DNA of 64,000 bases from Haladaptatus sp. R4. Lineage in GTDB: Archaea; Halobacteriota; Halobacteria; Halobacteriales; Haladaptataceae. Below are positions 52,375 to 61,273 of the stretch, piece after piece. The stretch is from the NCBI RefSeq assembly GCF_001625445.1, contig NZ_LWHG01000011.1:62001-126000 (forward strand), written 5' to 3'. How positions within the stretch are numbered: position 1 is the first letter of the stretch; every line of letters starts with the position of its first letter. The notes below the pieces were generated by a model. It did no database searches. It had not been told where the DNA came from and was given only the letters and a program-made list of their open reading frames with translations. Position numbers and translations under genes: made by a program.

Positions 52375-55300
52375 TTACGTCGTTCGAAGATGATTCGTCG
52401 ATGGCTCGTAGACCTCCCCTTTCTGTTTCAGCTTGTCGATCTCGTGTTCCGCCTTCGACGGGTCCATGTTGATCTCTTCCGCCCGATCGAGGACGACATC
52501 GACCGGTGCGCCATCGTCGTACTCCTCCTCGATACTCGCAATGAGCTGTTTGATGTTCTTGATTCGATCCCGTTGCGTTTTCGAGGTTCCCGTTTCCACC
52601 ACGTCGGCGTCGAACTGCCCGGTTTCGGGGTCCACGCCGATATCTTGCATACAGGACCGAGCGATTTCGATGACGCGATCGGCGTCCTCCTGTTCGACCG
52701 TATCCGAAAGTCGAACGCGTGCGCTCGCCTCGGCGAGGCGGACGAGTGCCTCCAGTTTTCGGGCCGTGACCGGAATCGGCGCGTCCTCGTCCACCCCTTT
52801 CGACCGTAAATCCACGTAGAAGTCTTGAATCGCCTGCTGGGCCTCCGTACTCATCGTCGGATAGACGTTCGATTTCGAATAGGCGATGTACTTCCGCAGG
52901 AGTTCGGCGTCGATGGCCGGAGCCACCTCCTCGGTCTGGCTGTTGACCTGCTCTTCCGTGATGTTCGGCGCGTTGATTTCGGTTCGCTGTGTGTTCAACT
53001 CGCCCGCGAAGTTGGTCTGAAGGATGTGTTCCGCGAGTTGTGAGTCGTGATCCGGGTCCGGTTTGTCCGTCACCGTAAAAATCAGGTCGAACCGTGAGAT
53101 GAGCGCCGGTTCGAGGTTGATCTGTTCGGCGATGGATTCGTACTGGTCGAACCGCCCGTACTTCGGGTTCGCTGCGCCCAGAAGCGAACAACGGGATTTT
53201 AACGTCGCGTTGATCCCGGCTTTGCTCACGCTGATCTTCTGCTGTTCCAGTCCCTCGTGCATCGCGGAACGTCCTCCGGACGCATCTTGTCCAACTCGTC
53301 CACCGCCGCGATACCCTTGTCCGCGAGGACGAGCGCACCGGCTTCGAGCGTCCACTGCTGGCCGTCCCCGAAGTCGTCGCGGACCGCCGCCGCCGTCAGC
53401 CCTGCCGAGGACGAACCCTTCCCGGAGGTGTAGACGGAACGCGGCGCAATATGTTGTATATATGACAACATCTGGGAGTTATGTGAGACGATGTTGTTCG
53501 TGAGATAGTTGTGCGTCCCTTCGATTTCGAGGTCGTACACCCACTCGTACTCAGGTGTGAGTTCTTCGACGGATTCGATTTTGTCCCACGAGATATCGCT
53601 CTCGGCTAGCCGACGTAGCGCATTCACATCCCCCGTGACTTCCAGTGCTTCGTCGATTCGATCGAGAACGACTTCCTTCGCATCAGCAACGTGCCCGCCA
53701 TCCGGAGCGACCGCGTTTCGTTCATAGTAACTGATGGCCGTCTGCGTAACAGACATCTCGTCGGACAATTCCTTCTGCGAGATATCTAACTCGTCACGGA
53801 CGGCGCTGATTTCGTCCCAGTTCCCATTTTCGATCCGCCTTCTGACATCTGCAAGCCAATCGCACCTGGTTTCGAACGCCGTAACTACTTTTTCGAGACT
53901 GGTTCGACTGGGATTTCTATCGCCCCGTTCGTAGTGTTGATACGTCGTCCGCGGCACACCACAGTCAAACTGCGATAGTGCGAGTGACTCCCGTACTGTT
54001 TGAAGTTCGTCAGACGTAACTGGAATTACATCGCGGTTCGTATTACCGATCGTCCCGTCAAACTCCATTGCTGTGAGCGGTTTTCTATCGGTAACGAATC
54101 CGATGTTCTCGACGTACGTTTCGAACTGTTTTCCACCGATCCGAAGCCGATAGCTCCCGTTTTTGCGTTCTTGGAGCGATGTCTCGATTCCCTCCGCGAG
54201 TAACAGACTTCGAACGTTTTCCAGTAGTATCTCGCTTGTCGATGCGACTGTAATTTCCCTCTGTGTCACCGAAACGTGGCACTCCGAATCGATGTACGCT
54301 TTCAGGAACGCCTGTTTGACTTCCGAACTTGCTCGCATGAGCGCGTCCGGAACTCGTTGGTTCGAGGATGACTCTAGAATCGATGGTTCGAAGCTCCGGA
54401 GGAAACTCACGAACTCGCCGGAGGAACACATCACCTCTTTCGCCGACTTTCCGTCGTGTGACTCTCGGATCGTGTAATTCAGCTTTAGCCGGTCGAGTGC
54501 ATCGCACGCATCCTCTAGTATCTCGGCGTCGTTGTTCGTGATCGACACGAATCCAGTGTTGTTCTCTCGAAGCTCGACGTACCCTTCTGCGATGATATAG
54601 CCGATCAGCCGTGCGAGAGATGGAGTCCATTTCTCCGGAGGATCGAGCCGAATTGCGTTATGCGATTTGGACCGGCGGTACTCGACATCGAGTTCATCGT
54701 TGGATTCGGTTGGTATCTTTCTCGGAGTTGCGATGAAATCTCCATCTTTCAATTGCTCCGCCCGCTCCGCTATGAACTCCCCATTGGATTGTACGAACAA
54801 CGGATGTGAAGGAGTTATTTCGAGTTCCGTTCCGCTTTCGGTGCGAACTCGGTACATCGTTTCCGGCGCTTCTCGTTTCCACACCTTCGTTGCGTGCTGT
54901 TCCCCAACCGTCCCATCGTCTTGCATCGATGGCACCGTGATATCAACCTCATCGTAAACGCCGTCGTCTATCGGTTTCGGGTCACTCAGATTCTCTTCTA
55001 CGAGTTCTCGAATCCGGACTTCACGACCGTCTGCAAGCGTGACGTTCGTGTCCCCTTTAACACATTTACCCGTACCAGGGTCACCGATTAAAAGCATGTG
55101 CAGGTCGCCGCGAATTCGCGACCCGTCGGGGAGGTGCTTGGTCACACCGGAGAACAACTGGAGGATCATCGCCAACTTCTCCTGCTCGTAGCCGTAGATG
55201 GCCGGGGCGATGGATTCGACCATCTGCTCGTAGATGTCACCCTCGTTCGAGAGTTCGATGATTTCCTGTTTGTCCTCGTCGGTGATGTCCATGTCCTCGA

Positions 55301-56057
55301 ACTCCTCGTCCTCGATTTCGACCGAGACACCGTCCATGTAGACGTCGAAGACGGCGGACTTCTCCTGGCCGTTCCCTTGCTGTTCGAGGTGGAGTATTCC
55401 CGTCACGATGACGTGGTCTCCGGGGGAAACCTGTCCCGTGATGTCGTCCTCGATGTGGATGTCGATGCTCTGTGGAGTTTCACCGCCGCGAAGCCCTTCC
55501 GGACTCTCTTGGACGCGAATCTTCTGCGAGTCGATGAACTCGGACTGGTCGAAGTTGATGCGAAACGGTCCTTGCCGTTCACAGCCCTGACATTCGTGCG
55601 GTTCTTGAAAGTCTCCACCCGCCTGCGGGATGTGCGTTAGCGTTCCACAGCGTTGACATTCGAACGCTGCTTCCTGAATCTTCGGTCGCACGCCGGTCGC
55701 CTTGCGGACGATTCCTTGTACGCTCACCATCGTGTTGACGTGCCGGGCACGGATCGCGCGGATATCCGTGTGTTCCGGCAGTCCACGAAGGCGGACGTGC
55801 GCTTGCCCGAGACTCACGTCTACGGGAAGGTCGTACAGACGGAGCGCTTCCTCGGCGTACTCCTGTAACTGCTGTGGTTGGGCGAGATAGTCGTCGGCGA
55901 TGTCCGCATCGTATCGGTAGAGGTCATCCCAATCGACGTGCAACGAACGCTTTTCGTTGGGATACTGCTGGGCCAGATCCCCGATCTGGTCGCTGTAGTA
56001 TCGCCGATAGAACTGCTCGAACCGATCTATCAGTTCCGTATTTTCCGCGCGAGCCAT
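52375..56057 (-). CDS. mcm: replicative helicase MCM, with intein and an apparent frameshift
   Basis: First frame (56057-53226): N-terminal MCM domain with zinc site 'CQRCGTL...CQGCE', then Walker A 'GDPGTGK' at residues 325-331, interrupted by an intein, then 'SQMLSYIQHIAPRSVYTSGKGSSSAGL' and Walker B 'AVDELDKMRPED'. Second frame (from about 53270) resumes with 'RSAMHEGLEQQKISVSKAG' and the Arg finger 'SRFDLIF', ending with the winged helix at 52375. One base is missing near 53270 (the family reads ED-RSAMHE). Corrected total is 1227 residues, 698 after splicing. Loss of the gene should be lethal, so a sequencing error is the simplest explanation. Confidence 0.92.
53478..55064 (-). mobile_element. 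529-residue intein in MCM Walker A, with LAGLIDADG endonuclease and HTH modules
   Basis: Begins at Cys332 ('CVKGDTNVTLADGREV', block A) and ends 'NNIVSHN' before extein Ser, so splicing residues are present; block B is 'ITPSHPLF', block F 'YDLEIEGTHNYLTNN'. The endonuclease has 'LIGYIIAEGYVE' and 'FLKAYIDSECHV' as its two LAGLIDADG helices, each with an acidic residue. Between it and block F lie two XRE-like helix-turn-helix units ('TTYQHYERGDRNPS', 'VTQTAISYYERNAVAPDG'). The reading frame is intact. Insertion after the Walker A Lys matches a known MCM intein site. Confidence 0.92.
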
Positions 56058-56105
56058 TCATGGGTCTTTGGTGCTCGATCGGGTAAGAAGTTTCGCAAAT
56101 TACCG

Positions 56106-56468
56106 TCAAGCGTGAGCCACCGGTACCGACTCGAAATCCCGGACTAGTTCCGGAATCGATCCGGGGAGATACACCACGTTTTCGGTCCCGAGTCGAACAC
56201 GAACGACCTCTCCATCCGCCTCCATCCCGCACAGCAGTCGACTCACGCTCGACCGCGACCACCCCGTTTCGGTGATGATCTCCTGCTGGCGCATTTCGCC
56301 GTCCCGCGCCGCCAGCAACTCCGTGACGTGCACCTCCGGTGTCCGACCCGTTTCGAACGCGAACTCCTCCATCGTCCACCGTCCCTCTCGTTCTTCCTGT
56401 TCCGACTCCTCCCTCCGTTCACTCATTTCCCTCTCGTCGCTCGACAGCCTTCGCTTCAACCACTGCAT
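56106..56468 (-). CDS. winged-helix transcriptional regulator
   Basis: A 120-residue protein beginning 'MQWLKRRLSSDEREM' with a charged, helical N-terminus followed by a winged helix: 'ELLAARDGEMRQQEIITETGWSRSSVSRLLCGMEADGEVVRVRLGTENVVYLPG'. The recognition helix is 'SRSSVSRLL'. Resembles haloarchaeal MarR/TrmB-like small regulators. Lies upstream of mcm in the same direction (48-base gap), so it may read into mcm. Target unknown. ATG 56468 is chosen; a longer start at 56510 is possible. Confidence 0.78.
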   Translation of the reverse strand: MQWLKRRLSSDEREMSERREESEQEEREGRWTMEEFAFETGRTPEVHVTELLAARDGEMRQQEIITETGWSRSSVSRLLCGMEADGEVVRVRLGTENVVYLPGSIPELVRDFESVPVAHA

Positions 56469-56659
56469 GATTATTTCTCCGATTCCCTGTTTTGAACCAA
56501 GATTTCCCATCTCAGGACACTGTTACGTATTACCAAAGCATAAGTTATGTGGTGATTTTATAAACACCCGCCCGGGGATTATATCTCGCATACCTACCGC
56601 CGAAGAACACTCGATTTGCATAAACAACTTGCATATGCAACCACACGTGGCACCTCCCC

Positions 56660-56893
56660 ATGAACGCAACCCCCACAGGCATGTTTGGACCACTCGGACC
56701 ACTCACTGTCGGCAAGAAGGCCGCCAAGTTCGGCTATCGGCGCTTCGGTAAGAAAGGTGCCGTCGTGTTCGGTATCGGTGCCGTCGGCGGCTATCTCGTC
56801 CTCAGAAAGAAGGTCAAATCGATGCTGAAAGGAGAAGTGACTGATTCCAGTTCATCCGGCGAACAGACTGGAAAGAGCGAAGGGACAGCATAA
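56660..56893 (+). CDS. small basic membrane-associated protein
   Basis: A 77-residue protein. Residues 1-33 are Gly/Lys/Arg-rich ('GKKAAKFGYRRFGKKG'), a short hydrophobic span follows ('AVVFGIGAVGGYLVL'), then 'RKKVKSMLKGE' and a Ser/Gly-rich tail. Unusually basic for a haloarchaeal protein. No family recognised. It diverges from the regulator gene. Confidence 0.6.
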   Translation: MNATPTGMFGPLGPLTVGKKAAKFGYRRFGKKGAVVFGIGAVGGYLVLRKKVKSMLKGEVTDSSSSGEQTGKSEGTA

Positions 56894-56914
56894 GCTTCAA
56901 CTCTTTTTCTTGCA

Positions 56915-56957
56915 TCCCTCGCGGCGTTGCCGTTCGCATCGAGGCGCTTTGCGCCTC
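56915..56957 (+). repeat. palindromic interspersed repeat, copy upstream of tRNA-Pro end
   Basis: Plus strand 'tcgcggcgttgccgttcgca' then tc and a perfect hairpin GAGGCGC-TTT-GCGCCTC at 56941-56957, the same stem as the pdhC copy. It lies 31 bases beyond the tRNA 3' end. Confidence 0.65.
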
Positions 56958-56987
56958 GCAGTCGCTCACGGTATAGTCGTCCAAGAA

Positions 56988-57060
56988 TGGGATCGCCCGG
57001 ATTTGAACCGGGGTTATCGGCACCCAAGGCCGAAAGGATACCAAGCTACCCCACGATCCC
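56988..57060 (-). tRNA. tRNA-Pro (anticodon TGG)
   Basis: Read on the minus strand: acceptor stem GGGATCG paired with CGATCCC, D arm 'GGGTAGCTTGGTATCC', anticodon stem TCGGC/GCCGA with loop CTTGGGT (anticodon TGG, reads CCA/CCN), T arm 'CCGGTTCAAATCCGG', discriminator A. 73 nucleotides, no intron, CCA not encoded. Confidence 0.95.
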
Positions 57061-57111
57061 GTACCTTTCAGTAGCGCACTCCCCCTGTAAAACGTTTCGT
57101 TTGGCCTTCGA

Positions 57112-59166
57112 TTATTCGTCCTCGCCGAACAGTTCGAGGTCGGCGACGATTTCGAACGGTTCCTTGTCCTTTCGGATACCGTCGAGGATTTTGAACGCCT
57201 CGTCGGGCGCGAGGAAGTGACTCGTGATGACCCGTCCGAGGTGGGTCGGCGAGAAGCCGTGGATGAACTCGTATTCGAGCAGTTTGCCGAGCGCGTGCTT
57301 CGTCGGCACGTCGCCGATCATTCGGTCGTTCAGACGCTTCGCGGCCTTCCCGCCGACCGTGATGTTCGCCAGCGTCTCCTCGATCGCGGAGCTCTCGTCG
57401 TAGAGCGTGTGTACGTCCTCCATCTCGCCCTTGAGGAGTTTGAACGCCACCTCGTCCTCGGACATCTCCATGCTGTTGTGATAGCTTCCGTCGGGTTCCA
57501 CGAGGACGTAGACTTTCCCGCGGTCGTGGTAATCGGGCCGCCCCGCACGGCCGAGCATCTGGTGGAACTCCTGGACGGTGAGCCACTCGATTCCCATCGC
57601 CAGCGAGTCGAAGATGACCTGCGAGGCCGGGAAGTCGACCCCGGCGGCGAGTGCGGCCGTCGTAACGACCGCCGCGAGGTCCTGCTCCGCAAACATGCGC
57701 TCGACCTTCTTCCGCCGTCCGTAATCCAGTCCGGCGTGGTACGGCGCGGAGTTGTACTCCAACTTTCTGGAAATCTCGTGACAGCGCCGCCGCGAGTTGG
57801 TGAAGATGATGGTCTGGCCGCGATACCCCTGTGAGGATTCGCGGTCGAACTCGCGTTTGACGAGTTTGTTCTCCGTGACCGGTTTCTCCTGCCCGCTGGC
57901 GAACGTGACGTGGCGCTCCAGCGCGACCGGGCGCTCCTCGAACTCGACCAAGTTCGCTCGCAACCCCTGGGCCAAATCCTTTGGATTCCCCACGGTTGCG
58001 GAGAGATACACCCACTGTGCGCCGCCGTAGTCGTCGTGCTGTTCGGCTCGTTCCTCGCAGTAGTATTTCAGCCGCGAGATGAGGCCGTCGAGACGGTGAC
58101 CGCGCTCCTGTTCCTGCAAGGTGTGGACTTCGTCGATGACGACGGTTCCGATGTCGCCCAGGTTCCGTCCGGTGCGGAGCGCATGGTCGATTCCTTCGTA
58201 GGTTCCGACGATGATGTCCGCGTTCGGATCGAAGTGGTTGCCGTCGTCACGCACCCGACTCGCACCGACGCGGATGGTGACGTTGGCGAGGTCGCCGTAC
58301 TCCTCCTTGAAGTCCTCGTGCTTCTGGTTCGCCAGCGCGACGAGGGGCACGAGAAAGAGCATTTTGCCGTTCCCGTTCAGCATGCGGTCCAATCCCGTCA
58401 TCTCGCCGACGAGCGTCTTTCCGGTCGCCGTCGCGCTGACGACGAGTTGGTCGTCGCCGTCGAGGAGGCCGTTTTGCACGGCCAGGCTCTGGACGGGGAG
58501 CAGGGTATCGAACCGCGATTCGAGCAGGTTCTGGATGCCGGGGTGGAGGCTGAGCGAATCGGTCCGCTCCAGTTCGATGTCCTCGACGTTCGCGCTTATC
58601 TCGTCGAACTTCGTCAGGTCCGGGTCGAGTCGTCCTTTGAGCAGGTTCGTAATCCGTTTCAGGTCCTGTACTTCCAGCAGGAGGTCTTCGAGTCGGTCCT
58701 GTGCGGCACCGGTCAGGTTCCCCCTGAACGAGAGTTCCCGCTCCAGTTCGCGGGTCGCACAGTCGGGACAGATGTACTCGTCGCCCGTATCGATGGCCGT
58801 CTCGCCGTTGATCGGCGAATAGCGTCCTTTGTTGGCACACAACCGACACGTCCGCACCGCCTTCGCGTCCAGTTGGTAGCCGTCGAGCATTTCCTTCAGT
58901 TCGTTCCGGGCTTCGGACGAGGTCTGTTGTGAGATTCGGATTCGGTTCGCGTTTCGCGCGAGTTCGACGAACTCGTCGGGACTGCGCGGCTTTTCGCTCG
59001 ATCCGTCCTTCAACAGAAACCGGGCGGGCCGTGGCCCCGCATCCGTCTCCTTCAGTTCGAGGATGGCGCGGAACTGTCGCTCACCGTCCCGCCGGGCGAC
59101 CACCTGATAGCCCCTATCCGTCTCGTGACAGAAGAGCGTCTCCACCTGCTGGGCCTGCTTCGACAC
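57112..59166 (-). CDS. DEAD/DEAH-box helicase with zinc finger (DUF5814-type)
   Basis: A 684-residue superfamily 2 helicase. N-terminal 110 residues are family-specific, then a zinc site 'CRLCANKG...CPDC' (about 116-148), then Walker A 'SATATGKT', motif II 'VIDEVH', motif III 'LSATVGN', motif VI 'QMLGRAGRPD' and a C-terminal helical domain. Related to Hel308/Ski2 but with its own N-terminus; I recall such haloarchaeal proteins as DUF5814. Role in DNA or RNA repair is inferred. Monocistronic, upstream of tRNA-Pro on the same strand. Confidence 0.86.
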   Translation of the reverse strand: MSKQAQQVETLFCHETDRGYQVVARRDGERQFRAILELKETDAGPRPARFLLKDGSSEKPRSPDEFVELARNANRIRISQQTSSEARNELKEMLDGYQLDAKAVRTCRLCANKGRYSPINGETAIDTGDEYICPDCATRELERELSFRGNLTGAAQDRLEDLLLEVQDLKRITNLLKGRLDPDLTKFDEISANVEDIELERTDSLSLHPGIQNLLESRFDTLLPVQSLAVQNGLLDGDDQLVVSATATGKTLVGEMTGLDRMLNGNGKMLFLVPLVALANQKHEDFKEEYGDLANVTIRVGASRVRDDGNHFDPNADIIVGTYEGIDHALRTGRNLGDIGTVVIDEVHTLQEQERGHRLDGLISRLKYYCEERAEQHDDYGGAQWVYLSATVGNPKDLAQGLRANLVEFEERPVALERHVTFASGQEKPVTENKLVKREFDRESSQGYRGQTIIFTNSRRRCHEISRKLEYNSAPYHAGLDYGRRKKVERMFAEQDLAAVVTTAALAAGVDFPASQVIFDSLAMGIEWLTVQEFHQMLGRAGRPDYHDRGKVYVLVEPDGSYHNSMEMSEDEVAFKLLKGEMEDVHTLYDESSAIEETLANITVGGKAAKRLNDRMIGDVPTKHALGKLLEYEFIHGFSPTHLGRVITSHFLAPDEAFKILDGIRKDKEPFEIVADLELFGEDE

Positions 59167-59406
59167 GAGACATGCTACACACCGGAGCTATTTCAGCGAT
59201 TCGAACGACACGGCGACACACGGTCGAAAAATCGGCGTGATAGACCGTGGCATCACTCGAAGAAACGTGACCCTACCGATCTTCAACCGGGCAATAACAG
59301 CACTGTAACGCCGTTATTCTCGCAATACCGTTTTACAACCGGCTCATAACAAAGCCGGTCCGACCGGTAGCCGTGGACAGAGCGCAGTAGCGCTACAAGG
59401 TAGCAT

Positions 59407-59583
59407 ATGAAAGGCACGCAAGAAGAAGAACTCCCACGGCGTTTCGACGAGGACGTTATCCTCGAAATCGAAGACGGTTCCGACAGAAAGCGACCGCTCG
59501 TTCGAATGACCGATACACGACGGGACGCCGCGTGGGTATCGGCGTCCATCGACGCCGTTATCTCGCTCTCCGAATATCGTTAG
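59407..59583 (+). CDS. 58-residue acidic haloarchaeal protein
   Basis: ATG 59407 to TAG 59583 encodes 58 residues: 'MKGTQEEELPRRFDEDVILE' then 'IEDGSDRKRPLVRMTDTRRDAAWVSASIDAVISLSEYR' in shorter pieces. Mixed charge, probably one helix at the end. Its stop overlaps the cupin stop by 4 bases (convergent). I have seen such short proteins in haloarchaeal genomes but cannot name the family. Confidence 0.6.
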   Translation: MKGTQEEELPRRFDEDVILEIEDGSDRKRPLVRMTDTRRDAAWVSASIDAVISLSEYR

Positions 59584-59942
59584 ACGAGCTGAATTTCATC
59601 GTCCCCGTTCGGCACCGCACAGATGAACGCACCGGGTTCGTCGCTCTCGTTTCGATACCAGTGAACTACTCCCGCCGGAATCAACAGTGAATCCCCAGCG
59701 CTGACTTCGTACTCCTCGTCACCGATGCCGACGACGTACTCGCCTTCCAGCACGAACTGTTCGTGTTCGACTTCGTTCGTGTGTTCGGGCACTGTCGCGC
59801 CCGCTTCGAGCGTGAACCGCCGGATGGCGAAGTTCGGCGCGTCCTGTTCCTCGCCGATGAGCACTCCTTTCGCCATGCCGTCGGCGGCCCCGACGGGTTC
59901 GTAGTCGATGTCGTCCGCGTTTCGCACGATAGGTTCGGACAT
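59580..59942 (-). CDS. cupin-domain protein
   Basis: A 120-residue single-domain cupin. Motif 1 is 'TVPEHTNEVEHEQFVLEGE' (His-Glu pattern with metal-binding His/Glu), motif 2 'VSAGDSLLIPAGVVHWYRNES' with the conserved Pro-Gly and His. Such proteins bind a metal and may be enzymes or sensors; no more can be said. It begins 24 bases after the stop of the TnpB-like gene on the same strand, so the two may be co-transcribed. Confidence 0.86.
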   Translation of the reverse strand: MSEPIVRNADDIDYEPVGAADGMAKGVLIGEEQDAPNFAIRRFTLEAGATVPEHTNEVEHEQFVLEGEYVVGIGDEEYEVSAGDSLLIPAGVVHWYRNESDEPGAFICAVPNGDDEIQLV

Positions 59943-59966
59943 ACTCGCCCGTTCGAAGGCGATGGG

Positions 59967-61178
59967 CTAAGGTTTTTGCACCGCTTCCAGTTCCTCGTTC
60001 GGCACGAACTCGCCGTCGGGCGTCACTCGACCGGATGCCAGCGCACAGTATTTCGCGCCGACGCCCCGCGAGGAGAGCGGCCCGCGTCGGATGCAACGGA
60101 AGCCGACGTTCTTCGCCGCGTTGTAATCGTCGTTGGCTTCGTTGCCGCATTTCAGACACTCGAACCGGTTGTTCTCCACGTCCCGATTCTGGGGGTGTGT
60201 GAATCCGCACGACGTACAACGCTGACTCGTGTATTCGGGATTCACCTGTACGACCGTGATGTCCCGCTCGGCCGCTCGATACGCGACGAACTCGAACAGC
60301 CGTTCGAACGTCCGGCGATGGAACCGGGTCGCCTTCTCCAGCGTCTCCTGTGTCCCTTCGAGTTCGCCGAACGCGATGACCGAACAACCGTGTTCCTCGG
60401 CTTCAGAGACGATACCGCCCGCGACCTCGTGGAGTTCGTTCCGGGCGAAGTTCCCCATGCGTTCGCTGGACCGTCTGAGCGTTCGTCGTGCGCTTCGGGT
60501 GTCCGTCTCGCGTAGATCGGCACGGAGGTCGGCGAACTCGGCGTGTCGGTGGGCGAGTTCTCCGCCCGAGAAAAAGTGCGCCGTGCTCGTCACGGCGAGG
60601 TTTTCGACGCCGAGGGAGACGCCGAGGACGGTCGAGTCCTCGGTCGGTAGTTCGACTTCGGGACGCGGGCGTCGGAAGCCGAGATGCAAATCGAAGTTCC
60701 CGTCGCGGTAGTGAAGCGTGCTCTTCGCCGGTTCCCATCGATCGTCGTTCAGATACTGCGACTGGTAGCTTCCCTCCGGCATCACGAGGCGACAGCGAAC
60801 GCGGTCGCCGGTCGTGGTCAGACTGATGTTCCCGTCGTCGAACAGCGTCAGCGTCCGACTGTCGTAGACGACGGTCGGGCTGGTGAACTCCGGCTTCTCC
60901 GCGTCGTCACTGCGTTCGAGCGCGCGCTTGATGGCTTCGGCGGCGCGGTGGGTGGCGAGGACGGCGTGCTGGCTTCCCAACTCGGTACGCTCACGCAACG
61001 GTTCGTACGCCAGTTGCTGGACTTCGTTCCGCGTGTGACAGACACCCCATGCGACGTTGACCGCGATCTGGCACCCGCGTTTCCACTCGCGCACCATCGA
61101 CAGCAGTCGCTCGTGGTCGTCTGCCTCGACCGCGAGGCGCGTTACCGCCGTTCGCCTGAAATACTCGGGACCGCTCAC
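59967..61178 (-). CDS. nuclease-dead TnpB-family protein (IS1341/OrfB-like)
   Basis: A 403-residue TnpB homologue. The zinc ribbon is intact (Cys321, Cys324, Cys341, Cys344 in 'CTSCGFTH' and 'CLKCG') and so is 'PEYTSQR'. The RuvC nuclease is not: motif I reads 'VLGVSLGVENLAV' with Ser188 where TnpB has Asp; motif II reads 'VIAFGELEG' with Gly271 where the Glu of 'FEDL' should be; motif III 'DDYNAAKNVG' keeps Asp351. Two of three catalytic acids are gone. There is no TnpA, and the cupin gene begins 24 bases downstream, leaving no room for a right transposon end. Either a domesticated RNA-guided binder (TldR-like) or a decaying transposon gene; the open frame favours the first. Confidence 0.88.
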   Translation of the reverse strand: MSGPEYFRRTAVTRLAVEADDHERLLSMVREWKRGCQIAVNVAWGVCHTRNEVQQLAYEPLRERTELGSQHAVLATHRAAEAIKRALERSDDAEKPEFTSPTVVYDSRTLTLFDDGNISLTTTGDRVRCRLVMPEGSYQSQYLNDDRWEPAKSTLHYRDGNFDLHLGFRRPRPEVELPTEDSTVLGVSLGVENLAVTSTAHFFSGGELAHRHAEFADLRADLRETDTRSARRTLRRSSERMGNFARNELHEVAGGIVSEAEEHGCSVIAFGELEGTQETLEKATRFHRRTFERLFEFVAYRAAERDITVVQVNPEYTSQRCTSCGFTHPQNRDVENNRFECLKCGNEANDDYNAAKNVGFRCIRRGPLSSRGVGAKYCALASGRVTPDGEFVPNEELEAVQKP

Positions 61179-61273
61179 GCTATTTTCTCCCCAGAGCGCC
61201 CCCTTGAATACTTCGGGACGTCTCTCCCCGCTCCGAGACGAAGTTTAAGGCGTCTCAGATGCAATATTCCCCC

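Noticed and set aside
53260-53280. Programmed frameshift in mcm
   Set aside because: There is no slippery heptamer, and the frame change needs an added base where family sequence expects 'accg'; an error is simpler.
59967-61178. A complete IS200/IS605-type insertion sequence
   Set aside because: No TnpA, no visible end hairpins and only 24 bases to the next gene.
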